DNA of 64,000 bases, taken from NCBI RefSeq assembly GCF_000826085.1, contig NZ_CCYM01000003.1, positions 620,001-684,000 on the forward strand, written 5' to 3'. The position numbers were made by a program, and so were the translations under genes. Source of the DNA: Nigerium massiliense. Its GTDB lineage: Bacteria; Actinomycetota; Actinomycetes; Propionibacteriales; Propionibacteriaceae. How positions within the stretch are numbered: position 1 is the first letter of the stretch; each line of letters starts with the position of its first letter. Of this stretch, positions 8,981 to 16,278 are shown piece by piece. The notes below the pieces were generated by a model. The model was not told where the DNA came from, made no database searches, and saw only the letters and a list, made by a program, of their open reading frames with translations.

Positions 8981-11266
8981 TCAGTGCCAATCGAGGACCG
9001 GCCAGCGGTTCCGCTTCGCCTCGGCGTTCAGGCCGAGGTCGGGGTCGACCGCGAACGGGTGTCCCAGCAGGCTCAGCCAGGTGACGTCCGACTGCGAGTC
9101 GCCGTATCCGTAGGAGGACGCCAGGTCCGCACCGTTGGCGTTGGCGTACCGCAGCAGCCAGCCCGCCCGGGCCTCGTCCACCACGGGCGGCGCGGTCAGA
9201 TACCCCGTCAGGACGCCGTCCCGAACGTCCAACTGGGTCGCTGCGATCTCGTCGAACAGTTCCCCGAGCGGCGCGACGAGCGGCGCGGGCACGCCGGTCA
9301 CCAGGACGGTGCGGTGCCCGGCCGCGCGATGCTCCTCGATGCGGGCGAGGGCGTCCTTCCGCACGGACGCGCGCAGCTTCTCGGCGTACTCGCCCTGCAC
9401 GGCGCGCTCCAGGTCGGCCAGCTTCAGGCCCTGAAAACGCCGCGCGAACCGGCGCAGGAACTCGCTGCGGTCGCGCCGCTCCGCGGCCACGTAGCTCGGC
9501 GCGTTCCACAGCATGGACGCCAACTCCCCCGCCGTCCCCGTGGCGCCGCGCAGCGCCGGCTGCAACGCGATGTGCTGCATGACCACGGTCGCCGAGGCGA
9601 CCGTGCCGTCCAGGTCGAACACGGCGATGACGCCCTCGGCGGGCGCGATCGGGGCGTCCGCCTTGTCGGACTCCGACCGACGGCGCGCGTCGCGCGACGC
9701 CGAGTAGTCCCTGGTCAGGGTGACGATGGCGGGCATGTGATGTTCGGTGAGGTAACGCCACCAGTCGACGGCGGCGATATCGAACCCGATCAGCCCGTCG
9801 CGCATGACGCGCTGGCCGTCCGGCTGGACCTCCGACAGGTCGTCCAGCAACTGCCGGGTGTGCCGGTCGTCGAAGACCAGTTCGGAGCGCGTGTAGTTCT
9901 TGTACAGGTCGACATACTTGCGCAGCGTCGTCAGCCCGGCGCGCTGCTTGTGCAGCGTCCCCGACCAGCGACGCGCCTGCGTGCCCCGCGGCACCAGGGA
10001 CGCCGCGACCTCGCCGATCCGCAGGGCCTTCTCCTGCGCCCCGATCACGGATTCCACGAGCGGGCCGCGGCTATAGGTCCACAGCGGCACCTCGATGTCG
10101 CGGCCGCGGGCGTCCTTCTGCGGGTGATTGGTGAAGTAGGAACGCACCGCGTCCACCATCGCGTGGAACGGCAGCGGGTTCGTCGTGCCGGAGACCACCT
10201 GGTAGTACGCGTCGGCCCCGCTGCGCCGGTACTCCCCCAGCGCCAGCGCGACGACGACGCCGACGATCATGTCCACCGGGACGACGTCGAGCAACGAATC
10301 GGGCAGCGCCGGGAACTGCTTCAGCATGCCGCGGGCGTACGCCATGATCAGCGGGTCGGCGACCTTGTAGCCGTCGATCCAGCCGGGGAACGGCCACTGG
10401 TGCGAGCTCTCGATGATGGACGGCCGCACCACCGACAGCCGCTTTCCGCGTCCGGCCCACTGCGTCTCGGCGACCCGCTCGGCCATGGCCTTGGTGAAGG
10501 TGTAGACGTCGGTCCAGCCGAGGGTCTGGGCCCGGAGGCGTCCGGCGTCGACGAGTTCTTGCTTGATCGCGACCAGGCGCGCCTCCTCAGCGGCGGCCGC
10601 GATCGCGTGCGGGCCCTCCTTGCCATGCATGATGCGCGCCACCCGCAGGTGGCCGGCCAACGCCTCGGACTTGCGCGACTCGACCTCGGCCTCGCGGCGC
10701 ACCTCGTCCGCCCAGGCGCGCTCGGCCTCCCAGTCGACGGTGTGCGGCAGCGGCCCCTCGGTACGCAGCCCGCGCGCGGACCCGCCGACGTAGGCGGTGG
10801 AGACGTGCACGACGTGCGGGTCGAGGCCGGCGGCGTCCAGCACTCCGTAGAGCCCGACCGCACCGCCGACGTTGGTGTCGAACGCCTCGTCGATGGGCAG
10901 ATCGAACGACACCGCCGAGGCACAGTGGATGGCCGCGTGCAGCTCCCCGACCTCACGGAGGTACGCGATGGCGTCCTGGTTGCGCTCGAGGCCGGTCAGG
11001 TCGCCCTCGATCACGCCGACGCGGCGGAAGAACTCCTCGCGCGCCCCCTCCTCACCGCGCGCCGAGACGAACCCGGCGAAGGACGGCTTCGCGAGCAGGG
11101 CGTCCAGCCGCTCCCTCGCGGAGCTTCCCCGGCCGGGCCGAACGACGGCGATCGGGTCGACGTCGTCGGTGAGCTCCAGCAGAGCCAGCAACACCGCTTG
11201 GCCGACGAAACCGGTGGCTCCCGTGAGCAGGATGCGACGACGCTGGGCTGTGCTGGGCGTGGACAA
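8981..11266 (-). CDS. Fatty acyl-CoA reductase (FAR-like SDR) fused to HAD-IB phosphatase
   Basis: A 761-residue two-domain protein. Residues ~10-480 are an extended SDR of the fatty acyl-CoA reductase class: Rossmann loop LLTGATGFVGQAV, active-site YTFTKAMAE (Tyr-x-x-x-Lys), then the FAR-type VRPSIIES and FPGWIDGYKVADPL, followed by a FAR C-terminal-like region. Residues ~545-761 are a HAD-IB phosphatase: VFDLDGTVAS, VLVTGVPAPL, and YGDSQSDVTWLSLLG ending in RWPVLDWH. The first domain would reduce acyl-CoA to a fatty alcohol or aldehyde; the HAD substrate is unknown. It is divergent from an SDR and an alkyl-DHAP synthase, suggesting ether-lipid synthesis. No signal peptide is seen. Confidence 0.88.
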   Translation of the reverse strand: MSTPSTAQRRRILLTGATGFVGQAVLLALLELTDDVDPIAVVRPGRGSSARERLDALLAKPSFAGFVSARGEEGAREEFFRRVGVIEGDLTGLERNQDAIAYLREVGELHAAIHCASAVSFDLPIDEAFDTNVGGAVGLYGVLDAAGLDPHVVHVSTAYVGGSARGLRTEGPLPHTVDWEAERAWADEVRREAEVESRKSEALAGHLRVARIMHGKEGPHAIAAAAEEARLVAIKQELVDAGRLRAQTLGWTDVYTFTKAMAERVAETQWAGRGKRLSVVRPSIIESSHQWPFPGWIDGYKVADPLIMAYARGMLKQFPALPDSLLDVVPVDMIVGVVVALALGEYRRSGADAYYQVVSGTTNPLPFHAMVDAVRSYFTNHPQKDARGRDIEVPLWTYSRGPLVESVIGAQEKALRIGEVAASLVPRGTQARRWSGTLHKQRAGLTTLRKYVDLYKNYTRSELVFDDRHTRQLLDDLSEVQPDGQRVMRDGLIGFDIAAVDWWRYLTEHHMPAIVTLTRDYSASRDARRRSESDKADAPIAPAEGVIAVFDLDGTVASATVVMQHIALQPALRGATGTAGELASMLWNAPSYVAAERRDRSEFLRRFARRFQGLKLADLERAVQGEYAEKLRASVRKDALARIEEHRAAGHRTVLVTGVPAPLVAPLGELFDEIAATQLDVRDGVLTGYLTAPPVVDEARAGWLLRYANANGADLASSYGYGDSQSDVTWLSLLGHPFAVDPDLGLNAEAKRNRWPVLDWH

Positions 11267-11344
11267 CGGACCTCCGAAAATGCTGAGAAAGGGGCGGGGC
11301 CGGCAGGCCTTCGGACCCGATGAAGGCTAGCCGTCACCGTAGTG

Positions 11345-11350
11345 TATGGT
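11345..11350 (+). promoter_or_regulatory. -10 box TATGGT, leaderless SDR/AGPS operon promoter
   Basis: TATGGT ends 7 bases before the ATG at 11358, with no ribosome site between. Transcription would start at or beside the ATG. It lies in the 91-base divergent gap with the acyl-CoA reductase gene. Confidence 0.55.
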
Positions 11351-11357
11351 CCCCGCC

Positions 11358-12131
11358 ATGGCGACAGCTCTCATCACCGGGGGTACCTCGGGCATCGGAT
11401 TTGCCTTCGCCCGAGCCTTCGCCGCCCGCGGTGACGACCTGGTGCTGGTCGCCCGGGACGAGGCCCGGCTCGCCCGGGTCGCCGAGGAGCTGCGCGCCCG
11501 CCACGGCGTCGCTGTCGAGGAGTTGGCCGCCGACCTGTCGCAGCGCGACCAGGCCCAGCGCGTCGCCGATCGCCTCGAAGAAAGCGCGCGTCCGGTCGAG
11601 ATCCTGATCAACAACGCGGGGTTCTCCGTGGGCAGCCCGCTGCTGGCCGAGTCGATGGAGCGGCACGACGTCTCCGGCGAGGTGATGATGCGAACGGTCG
11701 TCCTCTTGCAGGGCGCCGCCGGACGCGCCATGAGTTCCCGCGGGAGCGGCACCATCGTCAACCTCAGTTCGGTCGCGGGCTCCATCACCCAGGGCCACTA
11801 CTCGGCGATCAAGGCCTACGTCCGGGTGCTGACGGAGTCGCTCGCCGTCGAACTGGCCGGCACCGGCGTCCGGGTGTGCGCCCTGTGCCCGGGCTGGGTG
11901 CGCACCGAGTTCCACTCCCGCGCGGGCATCAAGGGCTCCTCGATCCCGGGTTTCCTGTGGCTCAAGGACGACGACGTCGTTCGCGGTTGTCTGCGCGACC
12001 TCGAGCGCGGCAAGGTGATCTCGGTGCCGGACGTCCGGTACCGAGTCGCCACCGCGTTCCTTCGGCACGCGCCGCGGCGCATCGTGCGGGCGATCTCGGG
12101 CAAGCTGAGTTCCGCACGAAGAAACGAGTGA
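11358..12131 (+). CDS. Short-chain dehydrogenase, candidate acyl/alkyl-DHAP reductase
   Basis: A 257-residue classical SDR: NAD(P) loop GGTSGIGFAFARAF, NNAGFSVGSP, catalytic Ser in NLSSVAGS and Tyr/Lys in HYSAIKAYV, and the CPGWVRTEF strand. The arginine after the first helix region (VARDEARL) favours NADP(H), which is inference. The start 11358 is preferred over an in-frame ATG at 11346 because a -10 box ends 7 bases upstream, giving a leaderless message. It precedes the alkyl-DHAP synthase gene by 83 bases on the same strand. In mammals the equivalent step is done by an SDR, so a role in reducing alkyl-DHAP is a reasonable but untested guess. Confidence 0.88.
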   Translation: MATALITGGTSGIGFAFARAFAARGDDLVLVARDEARLARVAEELRARHGVAVEELAADLSQRDQAQRVADRLEESARPVEILINNAGFSVGSPLLAESMERHDVSGEVMMRTVVLLQGAAGRAMSSRGSGTIVNLSSVAGSITQGHYSAIKAYVRVLTESLAVELAGTGVRVCALCPGWVRTEFHSRAGIKGSSIPGFLWLKDDDVVRGCLRDLERGKVISVPDVRYRVATAFLRHAPRRIVRAISGKLSSARRNE

Positions 12132-12214
12132 CCCGCGCTCCGCACGGATCGCCACAACCACGCTCAGAGCCAACGACACGCGCTCGGCAGCGCAACGCAG
12201 AAGGGGAATGGGCC

Positions 12215-13915
12215 ATGGCGCCTGACGTCAAGCATCAGAAGTGGTGGGGCTGGGGTATCGAGGGGATCCCCTCGTTCAACTACGCGAACAAACCCGCGTT
12301 CGCACCGTTCGTGCGGGAGCACATCGGCCTCGACCTGGACACCGCGCCGGTCGTCCCACACCCCGACTTCGCCGAGCTGGACGTCCCGCAGCCGCGGATC
12401 AGCGACGACGATCTGGCCGCGGTGCGCGGCATCGTCGGCGACGACAACGCGGTGACCGACGACGAGATCCGCATCATCCATTGGGCCGGACGCAGCGTCC
12501 GCGACCTCATCCGGACGCGCGCCGGCGACTTCACCCGCGTGCCCGACGTCATCGCGTACCCGGGCTCGGACGAAGAGGTGCAGGCCCTGCTGGCCGCCGC
12601 CGTCGAGCGCGACTGGGTGGTCATCCCGTTCGGTGGGGGCACATCGATCTCCGGGTCCCTGAACGCCGAGGATGACGAGCAGCGCACGGTCGTCACCGTC
12701 GACATGGGCCGCATGAACAAGCTGCTGGACGTCGACGAGCACTCGGGACTGGCCCGCGTCCAGGCCGGCATCCTCGGTCCCGACCTGGACGCCGCCCTCG
12801 AGGCCCGCGGACTCACGATGGGCCACGTCCCCGACTCGTTCACCTACTCCACCCTCGGTGGCTGGGCGGCCACGCGCTCCTCCGGCATGCAGTCGGACAA
12901 GTACGGCGACATCGCCGACATGGTCCGCGGGCTGCGCATGGCGCGTCCCGACGGCATGGTCACCCTCCGCGACCTGCCCAGCACGTCGTCCGGCCCCTCG
13001 GTGCGGGAGATGATCCTCGGATCGGAGGGCCGCCTGGGCATCATCACCGACGTCACGATCCAGGTGAGCCCGCTGCCGGAGCACCGCGAGGTGATCGCCT
13101 ACATGTTCCCGACCTGGGACGTCGCGCTGCGCTGCATGCACGACATCGCCCGGTCCGAGGTGCATCCGACGTTCGCGCGCATCTCGGACGCCGCCGAGAC
13201 CGGGTTCTCCCTGGCCACCCAGAAGGCGCCGACGAGCGCGATCAAGAAGGTGTCCGCGTTCGGCCAGGAGAAGCTGTGGGACTTCCTGCGGCTGCGCGGC
13301 TGGGACACCGACGCGATGTGCCTCTCCTACGTCTGCTACGAGGGCTCCCCGAAGCGGATCGCCGAGGACAAGAAGGCGGTCAAGGAACTGGTCGGACGCC
13401 ACGGGGGCATCGTGCTCGGCTCCGGCCCGGGTGCCCTGTACGACCAGAAGAAGTTCGACACCCCGTACCTGCGCGACTTCCTGCTCGACCGCGGCACCGT
13501 CGGTGACGTCTCCGAGACCGCCGCGCCCTGGTCCAAGCTGGCCGAGGTGCACCGGCGCGTCCGCGAGGAGGCCCAGGAGGCGTTCGACCGCATCGGACGC
13601 CAGGGCTTCGTCATGTGCCACATGTCGCACTCGTACCACTCGGGCGCCTGCCTGTACTTCACGTTCGCGTTCACCCTCGGCGACGAGGACAAGGCGCTGG
13701 CGGACTACGACGAGGTGAAGTCGTCGATCCAGCAGGCGTTCATGGACGCCGGATCGACCCTGTCGCACCACCACGGCGTCGGCACCGAGCACAAGCCGTG
13801 GATGGCCCAGGATCTCTCCCCCGCGGGCGTCGACCTGATGAAGGGCCTGTTCCGCGAAGCGGACCCCGCCGGGAACCTCAACCCCGGCAAGGTCATCGAC
13901 GTCGAAAAGCGCTGA
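12215..13915 (+). CDS. Alkyldihydroxyacetonephosphate synthase-like FAD enzyme
   Basis: A 566-residue VAO/PCMH-fold flavoprotein that matches alkyl-DHAP synthase (AGPS) closely. AGPS swaps the acyl chain of acyl-DHAP for a fatty alcohol and creates the ether bond. FAD-domain marks are IPFGGGTSISG and PDSFTYSTLGGW, followed by SSGMQSDKYGDIADMV and MILGSEGRLGIITDVT. The C-terminal cap has SHSYHSGACLYFTFAF, with the Tyr that is catalytic in AGPS, and the His triad LSHHHGVGTEHKPW. D-lactate dehydrogenases share the fold but not these C-terminal motifs. The start 12215 follows AAGGGG. The enzyme needs a fatty alcohol, which the divergent reductase could supply. Confidence 0.9.
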   Translation: MAPDVKHQKWWGWGIEGIPSFNYANKPAFAPFVREHIGLDLDTAPVVPHPDFAELDVPQPRISDDDLAAVRGIVGDDNAVTDDEIRIIHWAGRSVRDLIRTRAGDFTRVPDVIAYPGSDEEVQALLAAAVERDWVVIPFGGGTSISGSLNAEDDEQRTVVTVDMGRMNKLLDVDEHSGLARVQAGILGPDLDAALEARGLTMGHVPDSFTYSTLGGWAATRSSGMQSDKYGDIADMVRGLRMARPDGMVTLRDLPSTSSGPSVREMILGSEGRLGIITDVTIQVSPLPEHREVIAYMFPTWDVALRCMHDIARSEVHPTFARISDAAETGFSLATQKAPTSAIKKVSAFGQEKLWDFLRLRGWDTDAMCLSYVCYEGSPKRIAEDKKAVKELVGRHGGIVLGSGPGALYDQKKFDTPYLRDFLLDRGTVGDVSETAAPWSKLAEVHRRVREEAQEAFDRIGRQGFVMCHMSHSYHSGACLYFTFAFTLGDEDKALADYDEVKSSIQQAFMDAGSTLSHHHGVGTEHKPWMAQDLSPAGVDLMKGLFREADPAGNLNPGKVIDVEKR

Positions 13916-13933
13916 GGACGCGGGTCGCGCGGC

Positions 13934-14576
13934 TCAGACGAGCTGCGCGACCACGGTGAAGGTGAAGAACCCGAGCACCGTCGAGACCAGGATCACCGCG
14001 GCGATCCGGCCGTTGTCGGCACCGAAGCGCTCCGCCAGCATGGACGCGTTCGCCGCGGACGGCAACGCCGCGACCAGCACCAGCACCGCCAGGGACGCCT
14101 CGGCCAGCGGCAGGCCGGCCAAGATCGCGCCGCGTCCGAGCAGCCAGACGAGCACCGGGTGCGCGATCAGCTTCAGGCCGGTCAGCCACGCCACGTCGCC
14201 GGGCAGGACGCGGCGCCCGTCCCGGTGATCCGCCGCCGACAAGGCCTCGCGCGCGAGCACGGCACCGATCGTGAACAGCGAGGCCGCCGAACGAGGCGTC
14301 CAGCCAGGAGCGACGGGCCCGGCGGGCGGTCAGCGCACCGACGCCCAGGATCAGCAGCCCGGAGACCAGCCACACCCCCCATCGCGGTGGGGCCGAGCAG
14401 CCGCGCCACGGGCGTCCGCGCGCCGAACTGGAACAGCATCGCCGACAGCGAAAGAAGTACAGCACGTAGGTGTTCAACCCCGGGACCGACTCGACCGGCA
14501 AGAACCGCGTCCGCGCGGCGAGGTAGCCGATCAGCACGAGCGCGAAGAACGGAACGATCACGGGGAGGATGGCCAC
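13934..14576 (-). pseudogene. Decayed AEC-family transporter
   Basis: Fragments of an auxin-efflux-carrier-type permease lie in three frames: VPFFALVLIGYLAARTRFL at the N-terminus (from GTG 14576), SAMLFQFGARTPVARLLGP, then GVWLVSGLLILGVGALTA, and the C-terminal part from ASLFTIGAVLAREALSA to FGFFTFTVVAQLV-like sequence. One frame break (near 14375-14380) is in a run of six G on the coding strand and another lies near 14455. The family is normally ~300 residues with ten helices; the remnant spans only ~215 codons and lacks about 80-100 central residues. Loss of the middle argues for real decay rather than base-calling error. Confidence 0.8.
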
Positions 14577-14622
14577 GACGCGCAGTCTCTCACCGTGTGC
14601 GAGGGCGTCCGGACACTGAAAA

Positions 14623-14648
14623 CGGGCCAGGAGATCACTCCTGGCCCG
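14623..14648 (-). terminator. Rho-independent terminator after tRNA-Asn
   Basis: An 11-bp perfect stem (CGGGCCAGGAG with CTCCTGGCCCG, 4-base loop) lies just 3' of the tRNA on the minus strand and is followed there by TTTT. It should end the tRNA transcript. Confidence 0.85.
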
Positions 14649-14662
14649 TCCGGGATTTCGTG

Positions 14663-14738
14663 TGGCTCCCCCGATAGGACTTGAACCTATAACCCTCTGA
14701 TTAACAGTCAGATGCTCTGCCGATTGAGCTACAGGGGA
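14663..14738 (-). tRNA. tRNA-Asn (GTT)
   Basis: The minus strand gives TCCCCTGTAGCTCAATCGGC onward with acceptor TCCCCTG/CGGGGGA, anticodon loop CTGTTAA (anticodon at 14703-14705) and T-arm TATAG-GTTCAAG-TCCTATC. The terminal CCA is encoded (14663-14665). A terminator follows at 14623-14648. Confidence 0.95.
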
Positions 14739-14791
14739 TCGCTCGCGCAAGAAGAGACACTACCAAATCTTCGACAGATGCTCCAAACCGG

Positions 14792-15316
14792 TCAGCTCAT
14801 CCACTCGGCGCGGACGCGGTCGAGCTCGGCCTGCGCCTGCGCGGCGGTGGCCGGATCGCCGAGGTTGACGCCGCGGCCGGGGGTGATGGCCCACACGACG
14901 CCGTCGGCGTCCTGGCCGAGCGGGCGTCGGGCGGCGATCACGGCGGACTTGGCGCCGCCCAGCGTCACGGTCTGGGCGAAGACGATCGTCTGCTCGACCC
15001 GCTCGCGGAACAGCTCCGGCAGTTGGCCGGGCTCGCCCAGCGCGATGGTCTCGCGGCGGCGCGGCTCGGCCGTCGTCGTCCACCGCAAGGTGCGCGTGTC
15101 GGCGTCCCAGCCGCCCTTCTCGATCTCGTGCCAGCGCACCGCGCTCCACTGCCCCGGCACCCCGATGACGAGCCGGTCGAACAGCCCGGCGGCGTACCGG
15201 TCGTCGCCCTTGCCCCAGGCGAGGACGCGGCGGTCGGCCACCCCGGAGTCGCGGAGGTAGGCGTCCAGATCGTCGCGAATCGGCTTGGGCAGGCGGCCAC
15301 GATCGAAGATGCTCAC
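14792..15316 (-). CDS. Conserved hypothetical protein coupled to sigma factor
   Basis: A 174-residue soluble protein of unrecognised family. It begins SIFDRGRLPKPIRDDLDAYL and has a beta-rich middle (RLVIGVPGQWSAVRWHEIEK, TRTLRWTTT) that could be a small PH-like or beta-sandwich domain; the C-terminus is an Ala/Gln-rich helix. There is no signal peptide or membrane segment. The GTG start at 15316 overlaps the sigma-factor stop by 4 bases, so the two are translationally coupled. By position it could modulate or be linked to the sigma factor, but nothing in its sequence shows an anti-sigma domain. Confidence 0.75.
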   Translation of the reverse strand: MSIFDRGRLPKPIRDDLDAYLRDSGVADRRVLAWGKGDDRYAAGLFDRLVIGVPGQWSAVRWHEIEKGGWDADTRTLRWTTTAEPRRRETIALGEPGQLPELFRERVEQTIVFAQTVTLGGAKSAVIAARRPLGQDADGVVWAITPGRGVNLGDPATAAQAQAELDRVRAEWMS

Positions 15317-16167
15317 CCGACCATTGTCCCCGACAGCTCCGCGAGTTCCGCACTGCGGCGCAGCCGGTCGAGCGCGGACCGCTCCCGGCGCCGCACCGTG
15401 GACGTGCTGATCGCCAGGGCGTCCGCGGTCTGTTGGCAGGACAGCTGCAGGCGTCCGAAGCCGTAGAGGCACTCCACCACCGTGCGCTCGTCGTCGGGCA
15501 ACCGCCGCAGCACGCGGTGCAGGCCGAGTTCGTCGGGGAGTTGTTCGGCGGGCGGCAGCGACTGGTCGAGGTCGGGCAGGGCGTCGAGCGACACGGGCGC
15601 CCGGTAGCCCAGCAGCCCGCGCACCCAGTCGACCGGACGCCCCACCTCCTGGGCGACCTCGGCGGCGCTCGGCGGACGCCCCAGGCTGACCGCCATGGCG
15701 GCCGCGGCGCTGTGGACCCGGATGCGAGCCCGGGCGCGTCCGGTCGGCATCGGCAGCGCGCCGCAGCGGGTGGCGGCGCTGTCGGCGATCCTCGTGCGGA
15801 TCCAGGGCAGCGCGAACGTCGCGAACCGTGCCCCGCGGCGGTGGTCGTAGCGGCGCAACGCCTCCATGAGGGCGAGCGTCCCCTCCTGGAACAGCTCCTC
15901 GCGCTCGGCGTCGTCGCGACGGTCGAAGGAGCGCAGGACGAGCATGACCAGCCTCAGGTTCGCCGACACCATCTGCTCCCAGGCACGCTCCCCCTCCCGG
16001 ACGAGCGCATCCAGTTCCGCGACGGTGACGGACACGCCCGGTGGCGGCTCTGCAGTCGCGGACGTGCGCAGTTCGGCGGCCAGGACGCCGGCTTCGATGG
16101 CGCGGGTGAGACGCTGCTCGGCGCGCGCGTCCGGGACGGGAACGGTGAAATCGAGTGTCAGGGGCAT
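15313..16167 (-). CDS. Sigma-70 family RNA polymerase sigma factor
   Basis: A 284-residue sigma factor. Region 2 is clear: EELFQEGTLALMEALRRYD then RGARFATFALPWIRTRI, the group 2/3 pattern with the -10-recognition helix. A region-3-like segment follows (RPPSAAEVAQEVGRPVDWV) and region 4 ends with the helix-turn-helix LSCQQTADALAISTSTVRRR. The first ~45 residues are variable, and there is no long region 1.1, so it is not the housekeeping factor. The start ATG 16167 has GAGGGC immediately upstream. A coupled gene of unknown function follows. Its target promoters cannot be read from this window. Confidence 0.9.
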   Translation of the reverse strand: MPLTLDFTVPVPDARAEQRLTRAIEAGVLAAELRTSATAEPPPGVSVTVAELDALVREGERAWEQMVSANLRLVMLVLRSFDRRDDAEREELFQEGTLALMEALRRYDHRRGARFATFALPWIRTRIADSAATRCGALPMPTGRARARIRVHSAAAAMAVSLGRPPSAAEVAQEVGRPVDWVRGLLGYRAPVSLDALPDLDQSLPPAEQLPDELGLHRVLRRLPDDERTVVECLYGFGRLQLSCQQTADALAISTSTVRRRERSALDRLRRSAELAELSGTMVG

Positions 16168-16278
16168 GCCCTCACGATGGTGTCGGCGGCGCGCCGACGA
16201 GCGCTCTGCACAGGCCCGGCGCGGGCAACACCCGGTCAACACCGGCGGCCGTGTCGCCGTTGCGCCGCGCGCGTCCGG

